A DNA stretch of 64,000 nucleotides from Fasciolopsis buskii (GCA_008360955.1 LUCM01007409.1:278056-342055); one strand, 5' to 3'. Shown: positions 45,469-59,332, counted from the stretch's first letter. Numbers and translations are program-made. The notes: generated by a model not told the origin, from the sequence alone.

Positions 45469-46080
45469 CGAAACGGTGCGGATCGACGCGATCAGGCCCT
45501 TTAAAACGGCGCTATCTCGGGGTGTAATTCTCTGATTGGCTGAAGTGGAGCCGTTGATACGAATAAACAAAAAGCAATTTGTAGTCGAAATTTTGCACTC
45601 TTTGTTTTGCTTTGTCTTCCAAATTTAGGTGGCGATGTTCTGAGGAGAATTTCTTATTCAGCTATGTTGAGACCAACTCCTTTCAGTCCACTGCGACGGA
45701 AGCACCAAGTGCGAAACCCTGTTCAGGTCATGTCAAGACATCGTCTAGGACTTATATCTTTGACCTCACATTAAGTCCACGTTTTTGCATCAGGGAGCTT
45801 CTAGAGGAACCTAACGGTGCTGTTGCAGTGTGTGACGGCATTCGGTTTGGGGACAATGCAGGCATCTGATCACATTTGAAATGGTGGCGGTCGCTGTCAT
45901 TAACCTATGTGAATTCTCACGAATTTGCTCTGTCCTCAAATCTCCCCGTCAACCACTGCGTAAGGAAACTTTGATTTTGACCAGCATAATCAAACGTAGG
46001 AAGTTTTTTGCAGGATGGTGCAGTGCTGGTAGATGCTAGCAATGCAGTTCTTGGTGCCGTAAGATTAGGAAAAGGGAGAT
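45469..46080 (-). promoter_or_regulatory. Endoplasmin upstream region with inverted CCAAT box
   Basis: On the minus strand a CCAATCAG element lies at 45,532-45,539, about 65 bp before the ATG. CCAAT is one half of the ER-stress element, but the partner sequence nine bases away (ACACC) matches the CCACG half only in part. Beyond it no further feature is seen. Confidence 0.4.
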
Positions 46081-47330
46081 ATTGCAGACCAGCTACGGAT
46101 AGTCAGAAGAAGAAAATGGCCGTCTGTGATCAAAGGGTCTTTGACTTCTTTCACATTTGCCCCCGCCGCCACCCTCTGGCTTTCGTTCCGAGCGTTTTCT
46201 AACTAGAAGGTCAAAGGCATGCCTGTTGGCTTTGAAGTGCTCGTGGTTTCGCCGGTTCCATTTAGTGTCCGTGTAGTCACTGACATCCAAGAGTAGATTT
46301 CTTTGGTTCAAGAGACCTCAAAGTTGTCTAAATGCTTCCGAATTTTTGTCGGTGACACCCGTATCCAAGAAGAGAGCGTGTTTACGGTTTCCAGCTTTCG
46401 CCAGTGACCAGCTGTTTTATCCCCATAACGAATCTCAGATTTTCCTAGACGATATTTTACCTCCTCCCTTAATTTGAGTCACTGTCTGTTCGCAATGCTC
46501 TGGATGCAGTTCCTTGGACGCTTTGTTCAGGGTTACCGGAACCTCTCATTCTCTGGATCTCTCGGTTCTCATTAGATGTTGCTGGGTCCAAGGTGCCCTG
46601 GCCGCTGCATCACTGTATTGGTGACCCAGTTTAAAAGTTTCATGCATATGCTACCCAAAACGACTACCTTATTGATCATCTGAATTGAGGCCACTCTACT
46701 GGGTGTGACTGAGTCTCACCGCTGTACCTTGCCGATGTCAGCAGACATTTGCACCTTTTGGGGTTAAACAGCTCTTCTCATCCGTTTTTTCCCGTATCTG
46801 GGTCACACCGCGGTGTATTTCAGGGTCTCCCGTAATCTCCACTAACCTGAGATCATTGCCAAACATAAATAAGTTTATGCTATTGATATCCTGAGCCCAG
46901 CTATTGATGTATATCAGGAATTTTGGCGGCCCGAGCACGGAGCCCCTTGAAACTCCACTTAAACCGGGGCCGGCGGCCTCCTTAGCCTCCATGGCCAGTA
47001 TGTAGAATCCCCTAGCATTTAGATAAACAGAAGATGTGTAGGCGACCGCCCTGGTCCCAGGGTTCTTGAGCAAAAGTCAGTGGTCCATCGAGTCAAATGT
47101 TCTCTCATAGGTTAGGGAGCATGTGTGTTCTTGTTCCCCGCTGCCTAAAGGCGCAAAAGTTTCTTCATGCATCGAAAGTAACTTCGGCAGCCATGATCGT
47201 TGATTGTAAAGCTCGAATGCCTACCGGGTAGCGGAGAATTTTCTGCCATACACTAAGTAAGTTTGCCACCTAACATCTAGAAATTTTGGGTCTGTCGGTA
47301 TCAAGCATGCAGGCCGCTAGTTACCCTCCC
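46081..47330 (-). mobile_element. Decayed CR1-like LINE, reverse transcriptase region
   Basis: On the minus strand the order YERTFDSMDH (AFD-V-DH motif), GVSRGSVLGPPKFLIYINSW and LFMFGNDLRLVEI matches reverse transcriptase motifs of CR1/jockey-type LINEs. The catalytic F-A-D-D box reads FGND, the Gln of PQG is lost and stop codons interrupt the frame. It is a pseudo-element. The boundaries are approximate; a later fragment (46,093-46,311) may be its C-terminal part. Confidence 0.7.
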
Positions 47331-48859
47331 CTCCTGTAAGGCCTCATGAGAAAGGGAATGAAGTATGTCCACCTTGCCGTCAGCCGGAAGGGTTTTTGAA
47401 ATGATCGGGTGGGTGGCCCGGGTAATGAGTGCACTGCGCTACGCCGGGGCGTGGTCTGCCAGCTCAAACACATGAAGGTCAACACTAGAGAATCCGGGAA
47501 CGCATGTCGGCAATCGACAAAGATGATTGCATCAAGGTAAGCGACGGAATATATTTTGCCCCAGAACGACCACTTTTCTCGACTGGAGCTAAGAGCGGGT
47601 ATATTTTTGCCGCCAATTTTATTTGAATCGGGGCTGCCATATTTTCTGGTAAACCGAATGCGAAAGAAATACAGGCTAGAAGTCCAGGACAGGACTCGAA
47701 GTGTAGAAGACCTACTCGCTCCAAAGGCAGGGCGGTAAAAGTGATTCATTGTGTGGTAGTAAATGGCAGTAAATGATTCCACTGTGCGTGTGAAGGCTTG
47801 AGGAAGGAAATTTATGAACGGTACTATCAATACGACAAAAGAAGCCCGGTTTGCTCGGTTTTTAAAAAGCTCAGACGAAATGCCATCCTGGGGAGCACCT
47901 AGTTATGCCATCGGCAAACCTTGCGAAGGTAGATAACAGTGGGGTTTTGAGCTGGGTGACACTGTCCGCAGTGGTTCACTAAAAGAAGCAAAAGGTAAAG
48001 ATGATCATTTGCACGACAATGAGGAAGAGGATGTGGTAAAGATAGTAAAGGAAGAGACTACCACCGTAGGCTCTGCTGACCGGATAGGGCCGGAAGTCAT
48101 AGAAACCTCGGGAAATGTGAGGTTTGGCGGCGGTAAACCGGATGCACTATCTCAGGGGGAATAGAGGTAAGGGAGGGGATCTAACCAGGAGTAGGGCAAG
48201 CTTTGCACCAGATGAACCGGGAGTTAAACGGAGTGCAAGAGACTAGCGACATCGCATCGCGCGGAAATCGCAATGTCTTCGTTCATAGAATCCCGAAGCC
48301 CTTCATGAATGAGGGGGGGGGGCAGAGGGAAAGGGCGGTGAGGTACCATGTAGTAAACCTGCTATGAACCTTGGAAATAGCGGGGCGTGTAGCTGTCAAA
48401 ACGGTACCCTCGCCTAGGAAGATGTCAAGGAGTCAGTGAATCTGGATGCCGGGATCCACGACCATCGCTGGCAGAATTCGCCAATCCGCGGCATAGAGGA
48501 AGGTTCTTGACATCAGCCGATAGAATCAAGATGACCACCTGAGGGGTGACTACCATAGAGCCGGATGACACTGCCTTAAGCAAGATCAAGGCCGTCGGTG
48601 CCAAAGAGAATCACTGGGATTCAATGCCATGCGGCCGCAAGCCCCCAAACTGGGAATCTAAAAGTTGGTTGAAGGAGAGCAACTGAATGGCGCTGCGCGC
48701 AGCAGGGCTAAGGAAGAACGCAGCGGGCGGGCGCACATTAGGCCACTAAGTCTGAACGCGACACCCGTGGAGGATATACGCTGGGAAAGCCAAATTAAAA
48801 ATACTGTGAGCACGGGGGCGAGGGTAGGGTTCTCGAATATCATGCAGACAAACGGGCAA
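47331..48859. other. Degenerate sequence between two LINE remnants, with a poly-G run
   Basis: Minus-strand frames near 47,321-47,830 may be an upstream part of the minus LINE. The stretch before 48,860 may be the decayed first ORF of the plus LINE. A run of ten G lies at 48,313-48,322. Nothing is certain here. Confidence 0.4.
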
Positions 48860-51680
48860 TGGCCCCGTAAGTTCCGAGCTTGCGACAGCTCCGTCCGTTC
48901 AGCTACCAAGAGGACGGTGGGGCGATTTATGACGGTGACCTACACAACTGCTGCAAGTGTGGGAAATTAGTGGCCGGCGTTACAATTCTGAATGTAGATG
49001 TGGTGGCTGTTACTGAGACCGAGTTGTGGCCGGAGGAGGGTGAAAATGATTTAACGGCACGGGATTATTCATTCTTTAGAATGGATAAAGCGGATGGGAG
49101 AATAGAGAGCGAGACCCTGATAATAGTGGCTAAAAATACGAGGAGCAGGAGGGCCACAGTCTGCAAACCCCAAACACACAGGCTCTGGAAGTCAGCATCA
49201 TTACTGGGGGCTCAAGGATCTCAGTTTTAGGTGTGACCGCAGCCCAGAGTTGACGCCACTGGAGGACAGGGAACTGTTTCTCTTTCTCAGTTTGGTTGCA
49301 GGGTCGGTAGGCAAACTTCACATACTGGATGATTTTGACGCCTCTGAGATTGACTGGGTTTGCGAGGCAGTCACAGAAGGTACCGTAGTGCACGAACTCT
49401 TGCGTTTCGCGCATGAGAGTGGAATGGGTCAACACGTTGCTAAACTAGTTCGATGGAGATTCGGGCAGGTATACTTAATAATCGATCCGGTGCTAATGAA
49501 AATACTGAACCGTATATAGAGCCCTGAGTTGAATTATCCAAAAGGTAGGATCGACGACACAGTAATCCGTATGCGATCGATCATGCAGGGACTGCCAGAC
49601 CCCTATAAATATGGCAAAAACTTCTCGGGAATTAATAGAAGTAGGCTGCTGGACTTGGGTCTCAAAACTCGGTTGGGGGGAGGCAGAAACTTCGCGGATC
49701 GTTGGTGGGAGGCAATTGGGAGCGACGTTACTAATAACGGACTTCGTTGCACTACTCCACGGAACCAAACAAGAGGGGCTACCCCCAAGGTGGAGGACTA
49801 GGGTCACGAGATTCAGGAAGCGGAAGCATGGGACTCTCATGAGGTTTAAAGGCCCACAGGGCCACCTAGAACGCCAAAGTTGCATATCGGAGAGAAAGAG
49901 GATGTCACGACAGAACCAAACTGCTCAAGAGGAGCAGACTGCTGGAGATTCCTTAAGAAATCCCAAGGTTTAGTACAATTACTTGCGGTCTGAGGCTGTT
50001 TTTCGAAAGGCCATAGGTGGAGGGAAAAACCACCAGGGAGTTACATCGACGGGCAGTCAGAAGAAGGCCTACTGTCTTTCGGAATTTTTTCAAGCACTGC
50101 ACAGGCGGGATCAAGGGACACCGGTCTCGTTTACCTTTCGGCAGAGATGACGGACGGGGCGACCAAGGAGGAAGAAGTGCGGGACAGCCAAAAATTTTGA
50201 ACGCGTTGAAAGCAGCGGGGCCTGATGGGATCCACCTAGCGATAATAAAGCCGCTGGCGGAAGTCCTGGTTAGGCTTGCACCCAGCTCTTTAATGTGTCG
50301 TTGGACTAAGGGCGGCTTACCGCGGACTGGTTGACGTCGACCGTCATGCCGGTGCATAAAGGCAGGAACGGAGATACAGACCGGTGAACTTGACATCCAT
50401 CATGCCGAAACTCTTGAAATAGCCCTTCGGGACCGGATAGTCAATCACCTAGAGGCTTACAATTTAATGATGATAGAGCAGCGCAAATTTTAGCGCAAAC
50501 GTTCCTGACTGCCATATAGCACAAGCTTCCTGGAAAAAGTAACTGGTAAAACTGACAGGGCAAAAGGGTGGAATTCTGCTATATGAACTTTTAGAAAGCC
50601 TACGGGCTCCTTGACCAAAAAGTGGAGGCTTTCAGATTTGATGCTAAGGTGCACAACTGAAAAGCACAAAGTGTGAAGGGCAGTTATTTCAGGGTGAGAG
50701 TTGAGGTGCGTCTATCGGACAGAGTATTGCTGCGCAGCGGGGTACCTCAGGAGTCTGTCTTAGAGCCACTGCTCTTCCTTATGTATGCCAATGACGTAGC
50801 TAGTGAGTTAAAAATTCCATGCCTAGTGTTTTCGGACGACATAAAACTATTAGGGATGGCAAACAGTGGGGCTCTCCAGAGGGATCTGGATAAAGTTTAC
50901 CATTGGTCGGTGAGCTGGGACCTTCCGTCTAACTTGGACAAGTGTCAGCGGCTCATGGAAGAAGAAGCAAATTCTTTTCGCCAAATGGGTCCACCCGGGC
51001 ATCAGGTTGCAGTGGAACAGACTCAGCAAGCAAGAGGCCTTGATACAGTCGTGAATGCAGACTTCAAACCTAGTCTGCAATGTCAGAAGGCAGCCAGGAC
51101 TGTATGGTGTGCTCTACGTCAACTTGAGTGGACCGTAGGATTTATGAAGCCCAAAGTTCTTTTGCCAATGTTCAAGGCATTTGTGCGACCGCACTCCAGG
51201 CATGGAGACCCTATTTGGTAAGAAATAGTAAAATTCTTCAGCGGGTGCAGCATGTTATTGCACGATAGTTTGTGCATTTGAGGCATATTGGATATGGGCA
51301 GAGGCTGAGGGAACTTGGCCTGTACTCCTTGGAAGGACTTGGGGAAAGAGGTGACTTAATACAGGCCTTCAAGGTCAGTGAGGGTCTGGCAGAGACAGAG
51401 GGTCACTGCGGACCCCTATTCCAGATTAAAGAGAAAGGCAAAAACAATTGTGGGAGAACACGAAATCACGGAGTTGAGGAGCAAATAGTTTGCCACACGA
51501 GTGGTGTATGGCTGGAATAAGTTTTTGGAGGAATTGGTCGAGGTTGGAACAGGGCGAAATTTCGAAGGGCGGCTATACAATGCATGGCTTGCTATGTTTG
51601 GAGGGAACAGTTTGCAAATTGTGGGGTTGAGGAGATGGTCGAGGGGAAAGCATCTGAGTAATTGTTCCCTTCCTTATAGG
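48860..51680 (+). mobile_element. Decayed CR1-like LINE: endonuclease plus reverse transcriptase
   Basis: In order on the plus strand are an APE-type endonuclease (VDVVAVTETELW near 49,000; LDDFDASEIDW and VLMKILNRI near 49,340-49,510), the reverse transcriptase start (LKAAGPDGIHLAIIKPLAEV near 50,210; RRYRPVNLTSIMPKLLK near 50,375), the core (SGVPQESVLEPLLFLMYAND and LVFSDDIKLL near 50,740-50,850) and a C-terminal region (RVVYGWNKFLEELVEVGTG near 51,500). Multiple stops and frame changes make it inactive, and the FADD box reads FSDD. Confidence 0.85.
50673..51221 (+). pseudogene. Reverse transcriptase core fragment of the plus-strand LINE
   Basis: This 182-codon open stretch holds the GVPQ-S-VL-P-LFL box, the Y-ND segment and the FSDD catalytic box, then SWDLPSNLDKCQ, the usual W-L-FN-KC motif. 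It is the best-preserved part of the element. Neighbouring parts lie in other frames. Confidence 0.85.
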
Positions 51681-54600
51681 ATCTGAAGAGGGTGTTGCAC
51701 CCTCCCGTTTTCGAAGCACCGTCGGATCCAAGGAACTCTGGGCACAAGAACCTGGAAGATCAGGCATCCCGCCGTCTAGTGTTGGAACCGAACTAGAACT
51801 GCAGCTGGAAACCAGAAATGCTACTTGATCGTTTGACCGAGGAGGTAGCTGCGTTCCGGATGCCTTTGGTAACCTTGAGGTAAGAGGCTGTTAAATGATT
51901 TTGTTAGCTGAAAGCCGAACTTCGTTTAAGCGGGGGATAAATTTCGATATGGATTTCATTTTGGTAACTCTGATAGTTGTGCCTGATTGTGTTCATACAA
52001 TGAGTGAAATTCCTTTGAGCACACAGAAGATGCGGTCGGCATTCTCTGATTTGGGGTATCTGCGCCGTTCTTTTGGCTTTTATTTGCCAATCAGAAGGCG
52101 AATAATCGTAGCAGCAGTGGAGTCAGTGTTCCTGTTGAGGGTGGGCGAAAGGTGAATAATTTTAGTGTTTAAGCACCGTTATCCTTGTATTATTGGTAAA
52201 CTGTAGTGGGGACATTTTTTCAGTAGCTTGGAGGTATGAAAATGGTACAGGATCCTGAGTTCTGTTTATAGAAGAAGTATTGAGCACAATAATATTAAAG
52301 GTTTCCTTCTGGAACAGTTCGACAACAGACAGAACACCCACGATCATGACTTACGACGGCGCCAGTGACAGGAAAACATGTAGGTGCGTAAGGGGTAGAA
52401 AAAGTTGCAAGCCCATCGCCAATAATAATGATAGAGCCACAGTAGACAGAAGGATCTTGTATAACAATGATGCGCGGGAATTTAAAATTAAGTTTGGCTA
52501 TCCAGTTTTGCGTGAATGCTTGTCACCACATCTACAAATAGCAGCATTATTTGTCAACGACGGAAGATCTCTCCATGCAGCAGTATCAGCAACAGAGAGC
52601 GATAAGCCAAAACTTGATGATGAATGAATAACTTTGGCAAAGGATACTACAAAAAACGAGGGTAGAAAATTCAGGGGCAGTGCTGGGGAGAGTGCATAGT
52701 CCGATTAGCAGTATTTTGAACAGAAACTCAGAGTAGTAAAATACGGGCAGGGCGATGTGCGGGCCGGTCAGCTCAATGGTACATGAGATGACGGTGACAA
52801 CCGCTAATAATCGTTTGTTCATGTAAAGCCTATGGTTGCAAATATGATTTCTTGGAAGTCATTTGGATTTTGAAAATTTCAGCTGGGTGCAACAATGGTA
52901 GGACTGCGTGATGGAAAAAGATGTCTACTTGCCTATGGAAGGTAAGAAGCGTCTAAGATAATGTTGGATGCATTAGCATCAAATTGTTGCCAAAAATACA
53001 GTCAGTGATAAGGACTGAGAGCAGAGGAGAGCCCTGAAACCAACAGATCAGGTAAACTCCATCAGACATGCAAAGTATATGTTGGCTTCGAATGCAAATA
53101 AAGCCATTTACAGAGCTTTTTTAAAATGGGATAGGAGAATTACTTTGCGAAGGAGTGGAAGAAGTACAGTACAGGTGAAATAAATTAACAACGATGCCGG
53201 TAGGTCGGCTAACGGATGGTTGGTTTCCTAGGCTGAAAGTCATTGAAAAACCAAAAACATTCAGGAGATATCTGTCATCCAACATGTTGAAGTTGAATTT
53301 CTCACCGGCTGGGCGCCGGCCAAAGCGGTGCAACCGGCCGCTCCTCCCACCGATAGAATTGGTTTGGAAGTGCAGGAAAGAAAAGGAGATGTATATGCAG
53401 AATCAGACAAGGTGGAGATCAGCATTAAAATCTGCACCATTTCTGAGATAACCCAGAATAGTTTACAATAACAATTTTGCGGCCTTCGAAGGGATTATGA
53501 GGGTGGATATTTGTGCCGGATTAAGGCAGAAGTTTCGTGCAGATTGGGGGAGGAATGCTCACCGCAGGTAGCTGTCGAAAATGAAGTATGAAGTTAGTAA
53601 TAAGCGTGATTTCATTGGTTGTCCCTCGCTGGCTTCCGCTGGGATAGGGTAGCGAATTTGGGTGGGCCAGCTTGGGGGCTGCTTCGGTGAGGATATGCAG
53701 CAGAGCTCAAAAAAGGATCCAAATCCTATAATCCTTTTAGAACAGCTACTAAAATGTTCCATGTAATGATTTACTTGACCTTGACCAGATATTGAGAACA
53801 ACTGCATCATGGTAAGCTGCACCACAGTTTGCTGAAAATTGTATGGACCTAGGCCGTGAAAGTTAGTTATGTGAAGAAATCAGGCAGAGAAAATCTTCTG
53901 TCACAATGGTTCGGAGATGACCTTAATATTCTATTTGGGGTATTTTCTCGGCAGTTGAATATTTTATAGAATGACGTTACATTGTTGAAGCCACGGCAGG
54001 TCTAGTTAGGGTGGTCCGCACCGCATTTTGCAGGTTAATGGAGAGTAAACAACTACTTTTCGTTTGTTTACTGAACGCCGAATATTTTTTATATCGTCTG
54101 CAATCTAGGTTTGCGGTTTGGAGGTGGCAGGACTGCTAAATTCAAAGATGGTCTAATATAGCTCGCATGTGATATAGACATGCTTCTGCTTGATTTGAGT
54201 GAGCTTGCTAGGAGTTCAAACATACGTCTTCTTCTGACTGTTTTGATGGAAAGCCTGCCTGGAGAAGTTAAAAGTAAAGGCGCAGTGTAACCCAAGTTTT
54301 CCTGCCGAGAAGCTGGTGGCGATTGCATGCCTTAGGCAAAGGTGCCGTGAGGCATAAAACACCGGGGAAAAGCTATCCTGCCTCTGTTAACAAAGAATGG
54401 GTCGCGGTAAATACCATCTATTGTGTGAGCTGAAACCATTTTGTATATGCTGGACAAGGACAGGTGGATCTGAGGAATCAGGCGCATGGAGTATTTTGAT
54501 GACGTGGATGAAAGGTAATGGGAGACCACGGGGTATGGAGGCCAAAATATTGTTTGAGTACTTGAGGAGGAGGATGGATATTATATTCCTACCTCTGGCG

Positions 54601-55582
54601 ACGCCTTCAATGATAGGTTCGGGAGCTGACAAATGACCATTGACCTTAAATAAGATAGCATCCCGTTAGATATGAAGACATCCGGACGAGATAGGGACTG
54701 GCCACCCCAAGAGAGTGGACATGGGAGATGAGATGGCTCTGGGGTACGCGACCAAAAAATTTCTTCACATAAGGGCATACTAGAGTGAATGACTTGGGTG
54801 AATAAGAGGTTGGAAGAAGGCACGGTTAAACTTCCTGCTTGACCATAATACAGGAGTTTATAGAATCCGGAGGCGTGGCTGATGTCTCAATAGTTATTCT
54901 GGTCATTATCAGAGCGTCTAAATTTTCAAGGGGAAGTAATCATTGTAATTCTCCCCACTGAGTGATTGTCCTATTGATTTTCATTGGTATAATTGGTACT
55001 TTTAGAAGAGAAGGCTGGCTGCTGGGTCGGCAAAGCGGAAGATAACTGAGGGCTGCCATCGCCAAACACAGAAATAAGAATCTGTAGAGGTATTGGGTTT
55101 GCTGATGTGAATCTCAAAATTGCCTTCCTGGAAGGTTCCGGGGTTTAAGATGTTGGAAGAAGGAAATTGACGAAGTTCTAAGAGAGGAGAGGAAAAAGTG
55201 TCCGTTGGGTTATTCTTCAAACTTTTTGGGAATTTGCCTTCAGATGGTTGATGGCTTGGATTATCGGTATCTCTCGGGCACTACACGCTTACCTCTCTGA
55301 GAACAGATTGAAAACGCTTCCTCATTTGTTTCATTAGTACATAAGATACGTTTCTTTGGGACCTTTGGTTTCAGATAGTTTGATGAACACTTTGGACTGC
55401 CAAAATGCTTCCATTCGGGCAAAAATTATTTTGAAGTGAAACAAGTCTAGGGTACAGTAATCAGCTGATTGCGCCTGCAACTGGGCTTTTGACCATCAAT
55501 CTTGATGAAGCATTGAAGGCAAAAATTTGTTGACCATAGGGCTACCCGCGTTTTGGCCTTAAGTAGTGGAATAGTTATAATA
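51681..55582. other. Degenerate intergenic sequence
   Basis: I see no intact gene. Frames of 60-115 codons on both strands have no motif I recognise. The first 200 bp may be the 3' UTR of the plus LINE. Confidence 0.5.
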
Positions 55583-55665
55583 GTAAAATTAATAATAATA
55601 ATATTAATAATAATAATGCATTTCTCGATTTGCGAGGGGCATGCGCGGGGTAAGTTCAAAAGTGT
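55583..55665 (-). mobile_element. CR1-like LINE 3' terminus with (ATT)n tail, minus orientation
   Basis: Read on the minus strand, GCGCATGCCCCTCGCAAATC then GAGAAAT is followed by an ATT-rich tail (55,583-55,617). The last 46 bp before the tail match 59,259-59,304 in the opposite orientation with few differences. Confidence 0.75.
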
Positions 55666-58600
55666 TCCAGTTTGGAGCAGACATTTTGAAGGTTGAAAAG
55701 TGGGTCCATTTGGCGCTGCCGGACTGCTTCCCTAAAAAGCTTGGTATATGCCTTTTGGTTTGCAGTGGTGCAAGGCTGAACAACGCGATCTTGGGGTCAG
55801 CCTTTAAAGTTTTCTGGTATATCAGGAAAGATTTAAGTGATACCTAAATATATTAACAGGCCCAAAAGTTTTATTACGTTGATGGTACAGTTTACTAAGT
55901 CTTATTCATGAGATGAAGTTCGAGCAAGGAGTGAAGGCAACCATATGTTGGAATGACTGAATTCGCCGGCCATAATTTCGGCGGAAGACGGCTGGCCCAG
56001 TGCAAGATGAAACAAGTCAGTGGTGAGGTCATCATATTACAAGTCACTTTCAGGATGGCGGCAGATTCAGGCAGCAAGCCTTTTTTATCATCGGGTAGAA
56101 TCTGTACGACAAACTTTGTGAAACCAATGGCAAAGACCGGTAACAGGCAAATTTGTGATAGCAACCTTTCTTTATATAAATAAGGCTATTAACCGGGTTT
56201 TCCAAATGAAGCGAATGACAGAACCAAAAGTTGTTGTTGTGAGTCCGGTTTTGGCCTGGGTTTCAAAATATCTGACTTCCGTTGAAATGAAAGATCCACG
56301 TAAAATGAAGTCTTCCAGCACCCTGTCCGATGACCAGTGGAACCATCCAATGGAGTGCCCATGGTCTACTAGTTTTAGTTATACTCACTGGTGATGAATT
56401 CCAAGTCTTCAAACATGGGACTTCATTTTTGTTCCCAGATGCCAAAAGTCTTGCATAGCCCTCAGCTTTCAGCTGTGCAAACTATTACCAACATTTTAAC
56501 AAACGGCTTGCTTCCTCTTGATTACTCGTGCGCCGACCGGTCCACGAGTTTCTTGTCTAATAAAGTATTTTAAGGGCAATGTTTCTGAGAGGATCTTAAA
56601 GATCAAGCAGCAAACTTTTTCTGTGATCCCAAATTTCAGCGTTCAAAAAAGCAATGTTTCATTAAACTGGGCTTCCCAAACTATGCACTCTTTCGAGCTG
56701 CAAATGATAGAAAGCAATGGAAGGCATGATCACAACGTTTAAATCTCGTGTACGCCGATCGCTAAACACTGTTTTTCGTGCGTTTTGACGTGAGACAATG
56801 TAAAAGATATGGGATCGAGAGTGCTCCATGGCATTCACTAAACGGTCACAGTGTTTCTGTTCTCCTCTGAGCTATATGAAGCCCTGCAAACCATTTAACC
56901 CTGACCCATTTTGGCCTCGTAGTGTAAGAGTTAACCCTCCTTTTCAACATTACCTAATCGGCTGTTCAAAAAGCAGCTATGCTCTCGAATGGAAACCAAA
57001 CTCCTAAAACAAATACGCGGTATCCGTTTCAATTTCCAGAGTTTAATGGGATACAATTTTTCTAATGGAATATTCTACCGTGTGAGAAGTTCTACCACAA
57101 CACATCGCACTTCAATGATTTCAAAAATGAAATGAGGCTGCAGCTGTACGGAACTTGAGGCATATGCTGGATCCTTACGTGGATATCCATAATGCCAGGC
57201 GCCGCGATTGGGTGCATTAGTCTTTGTCTAGGTAAAGCCGATCAGTGATGGCCGACCTGGTGGAAGAAATAATGAACTTCGGGGGCTCTGGACAGTGCCG
57301 CAAAACCTCAAAACAATGCATGCCCTAATTTGATGCAGAAACCGACAGAACATGATTGTGCCGCAAACTCCAGGGCAATTTTACTGAGTTAATAGTTAAC
57401 TGAAAAAGCGACCACACCTTCGAGATTGAGCGCCAGTCGTCATCGAGACATAGGTTGGTCATAAAATAGAAAGGAATATATTTTAAATAAACGTCAAATG
57501 AAAATGATTAAATGAACTCCTTATCTCATGGTTTACATAAATATAAGAACTTCCATATGCCTGATAAGGCCAAACAAAAATTTTCTGAACCTGACATCCA
57601 AAAATCAAAACAGACGAACTAGACGCCTGCGGTAGATCAATGCGGCTGATAAAATGACTGTAGTTTATTACATAAAGAACAGTATTATTGCAAACGAAGC
57701 ATGACCACTGGTCTTTCTACCTAATGGTATGCTACGTACAGTGAGAACCGTGAATACACTAAGTGTTCGAAAAGTAATTTCAATCACAGTAACATTGGAC
57801 TAGACGAGGCTGCCGAACATCGGTTAGAATTCTAGTTCGTAACGGAAACTTTGCTGTGATAACCATCAGAGATTCGGCTTTACCTTTAACTTCCTCACTT
57901 CATCACACATCCCCGCTAACGCACATTTTGACCTCCCCTGTAGTGATGTGTCCTCTTCACCAGTGACATGAGCAACTAACTCTCGAAATTCTCCCAATGT
58001 GGGCTGACGAAAATGTCGATTTACTTATTGTTGGATCCATGCTCTCATCGCATCCTGTGATTTTAAACACCAGCCTGTGTATTTCTCGCTCTTCATGTTA
58101 TCTTATCCTCTTTGCTGGCTTGGCAAGGCCGAATGGGTTGTTCTTGGTAGCCCCTAACCTTCAACTGCGCATAAAACTGTTACCATAGCTCAGTTATCGG
58201 TACCACATATTGCGGAATAGATGCACCATGTTGCAGGTATTTTGCCGCGATCCAGTGATCAGCATAACCCCAAGATGGCACTCAAGCCAGACTACTTCTC
58301 TCCCTTGCGTTCCAGATCTCGCATCTGCCTCAGACGCGCTGCTAACGCTTTCGTCCTCGTAATGGCGATTCCAAATCTGCTGCCGTATCATTCTTGTTGG
58401 AAACCTGTTAGCTAGAACTGGCGCTCGAGTTCTGGCCCGGTCAACGGTAACTACGCGGATTATCGCACTGGGTATCTCAACTCGCATTTTTGCGGTAGAG
58501 CAAAACCGCGATTTCTGCTGTCTCCGGCACGGCTTGCGCACCTCATATTTCTCACCCGTACTGCTGACTATGATCAAAAGATGCGACAGCAAAATTGAGA

Positions 58601-59100
58601 GCATAGGGAACATTGATGGCTACTGTATTTAAGAAATGTTCTTACGCAAAATATCTCTTATCTGACGCACCTCTCGTTACAGCTTACTGCCACCCGTATG
58701 TAGATATTATCACTATCCTTGGAGTTCCGTATCCAAAGCTTCACAAATTTCCTCCAGATACTTTGAGACAATCTTTTCCGCTCTCAGCAGTTCTTTGGCC
58801 ATTTGTTGTCAACTGCTTGTCTCGTCCAATTTGCCTGACGTTCCACCTGGTTTTCATCACTTCCAACCAATTACCGCATTACCACTGCTTGTCTTCTCGT
58901 CAGCCTGACGTTTCCGTCCATTGCATAACGCTCCCGACGTTTGGGGACTCCGGCCATATATTGATATTCCTCGTTGATCTCTGTCCATGTTGTGCACCAG
59001 CAATGAGCAGATTTAGTGCACTTAAACACGAAATGGTTCGTAGTCCGCTGCTTGCAAGCAGTCCCAAGAAACTCCTTTTTGGTCTTGAAAATTAAGTTGT
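55666..59100. other. Degenerate sequence between oppositely oriented LINE 3' ends
   Basis: The stretch presumably includes the bodies of the two LINE copies. Their coding regions are too decayed for me to identify. Frames at 58,194-58,613 (minus) and 58,613-59,095 (plus) have no recognisable motif. Confidence 0.4.
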
Positions 59101-59332
59101 TTATCTTTTTGCTTTTCACTGGTATACTTGTACTTTCCCCATTGCTTTGCAGAATCTCATTTCACCTTCCAGTGTGCTTCTGCAATAACTCAATATTGCT
59201 CCCACCCCCTTGTCCCATTGGACTTCTATCATTTACATTTCCTGTGTATCATCCTTGTACACATTTGATCTTGCCTTGCGCATGCCTCTCGCAAATCGAG
59301 AAATATACAACAATACTATTATTATTAAAATA
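59101..59332 (+). mobile_element. CR1-like LINE 3' terminus with ATT-rich tail, plus orientation
   Basis: The conserved terminal box CTCGCAAATCGAGAAAT lies near 59,288-59,304 and is followed by a short ATT-rich tail. It is the inverted partner of the copy at 55.6 kb. Confidence 0.7.

Noticed and set aside
45532..45553. Full ER-stress response element in the endoplasmin promoter
   Set aside because: The CCAAT half is present but the second half reads ACACC rather than CCACG, so only a CCAAT box is claimed.
47321..47830. 169-codon minus-strand frame
   Set aside because: No recognisable motif; it lies in a decayed LINE zone and has low-quality composition.
58613..59095. 160-codon plus-strand frame
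   Set aside because: No family motif, no splice context, and it sits just before a LINE 3' end.
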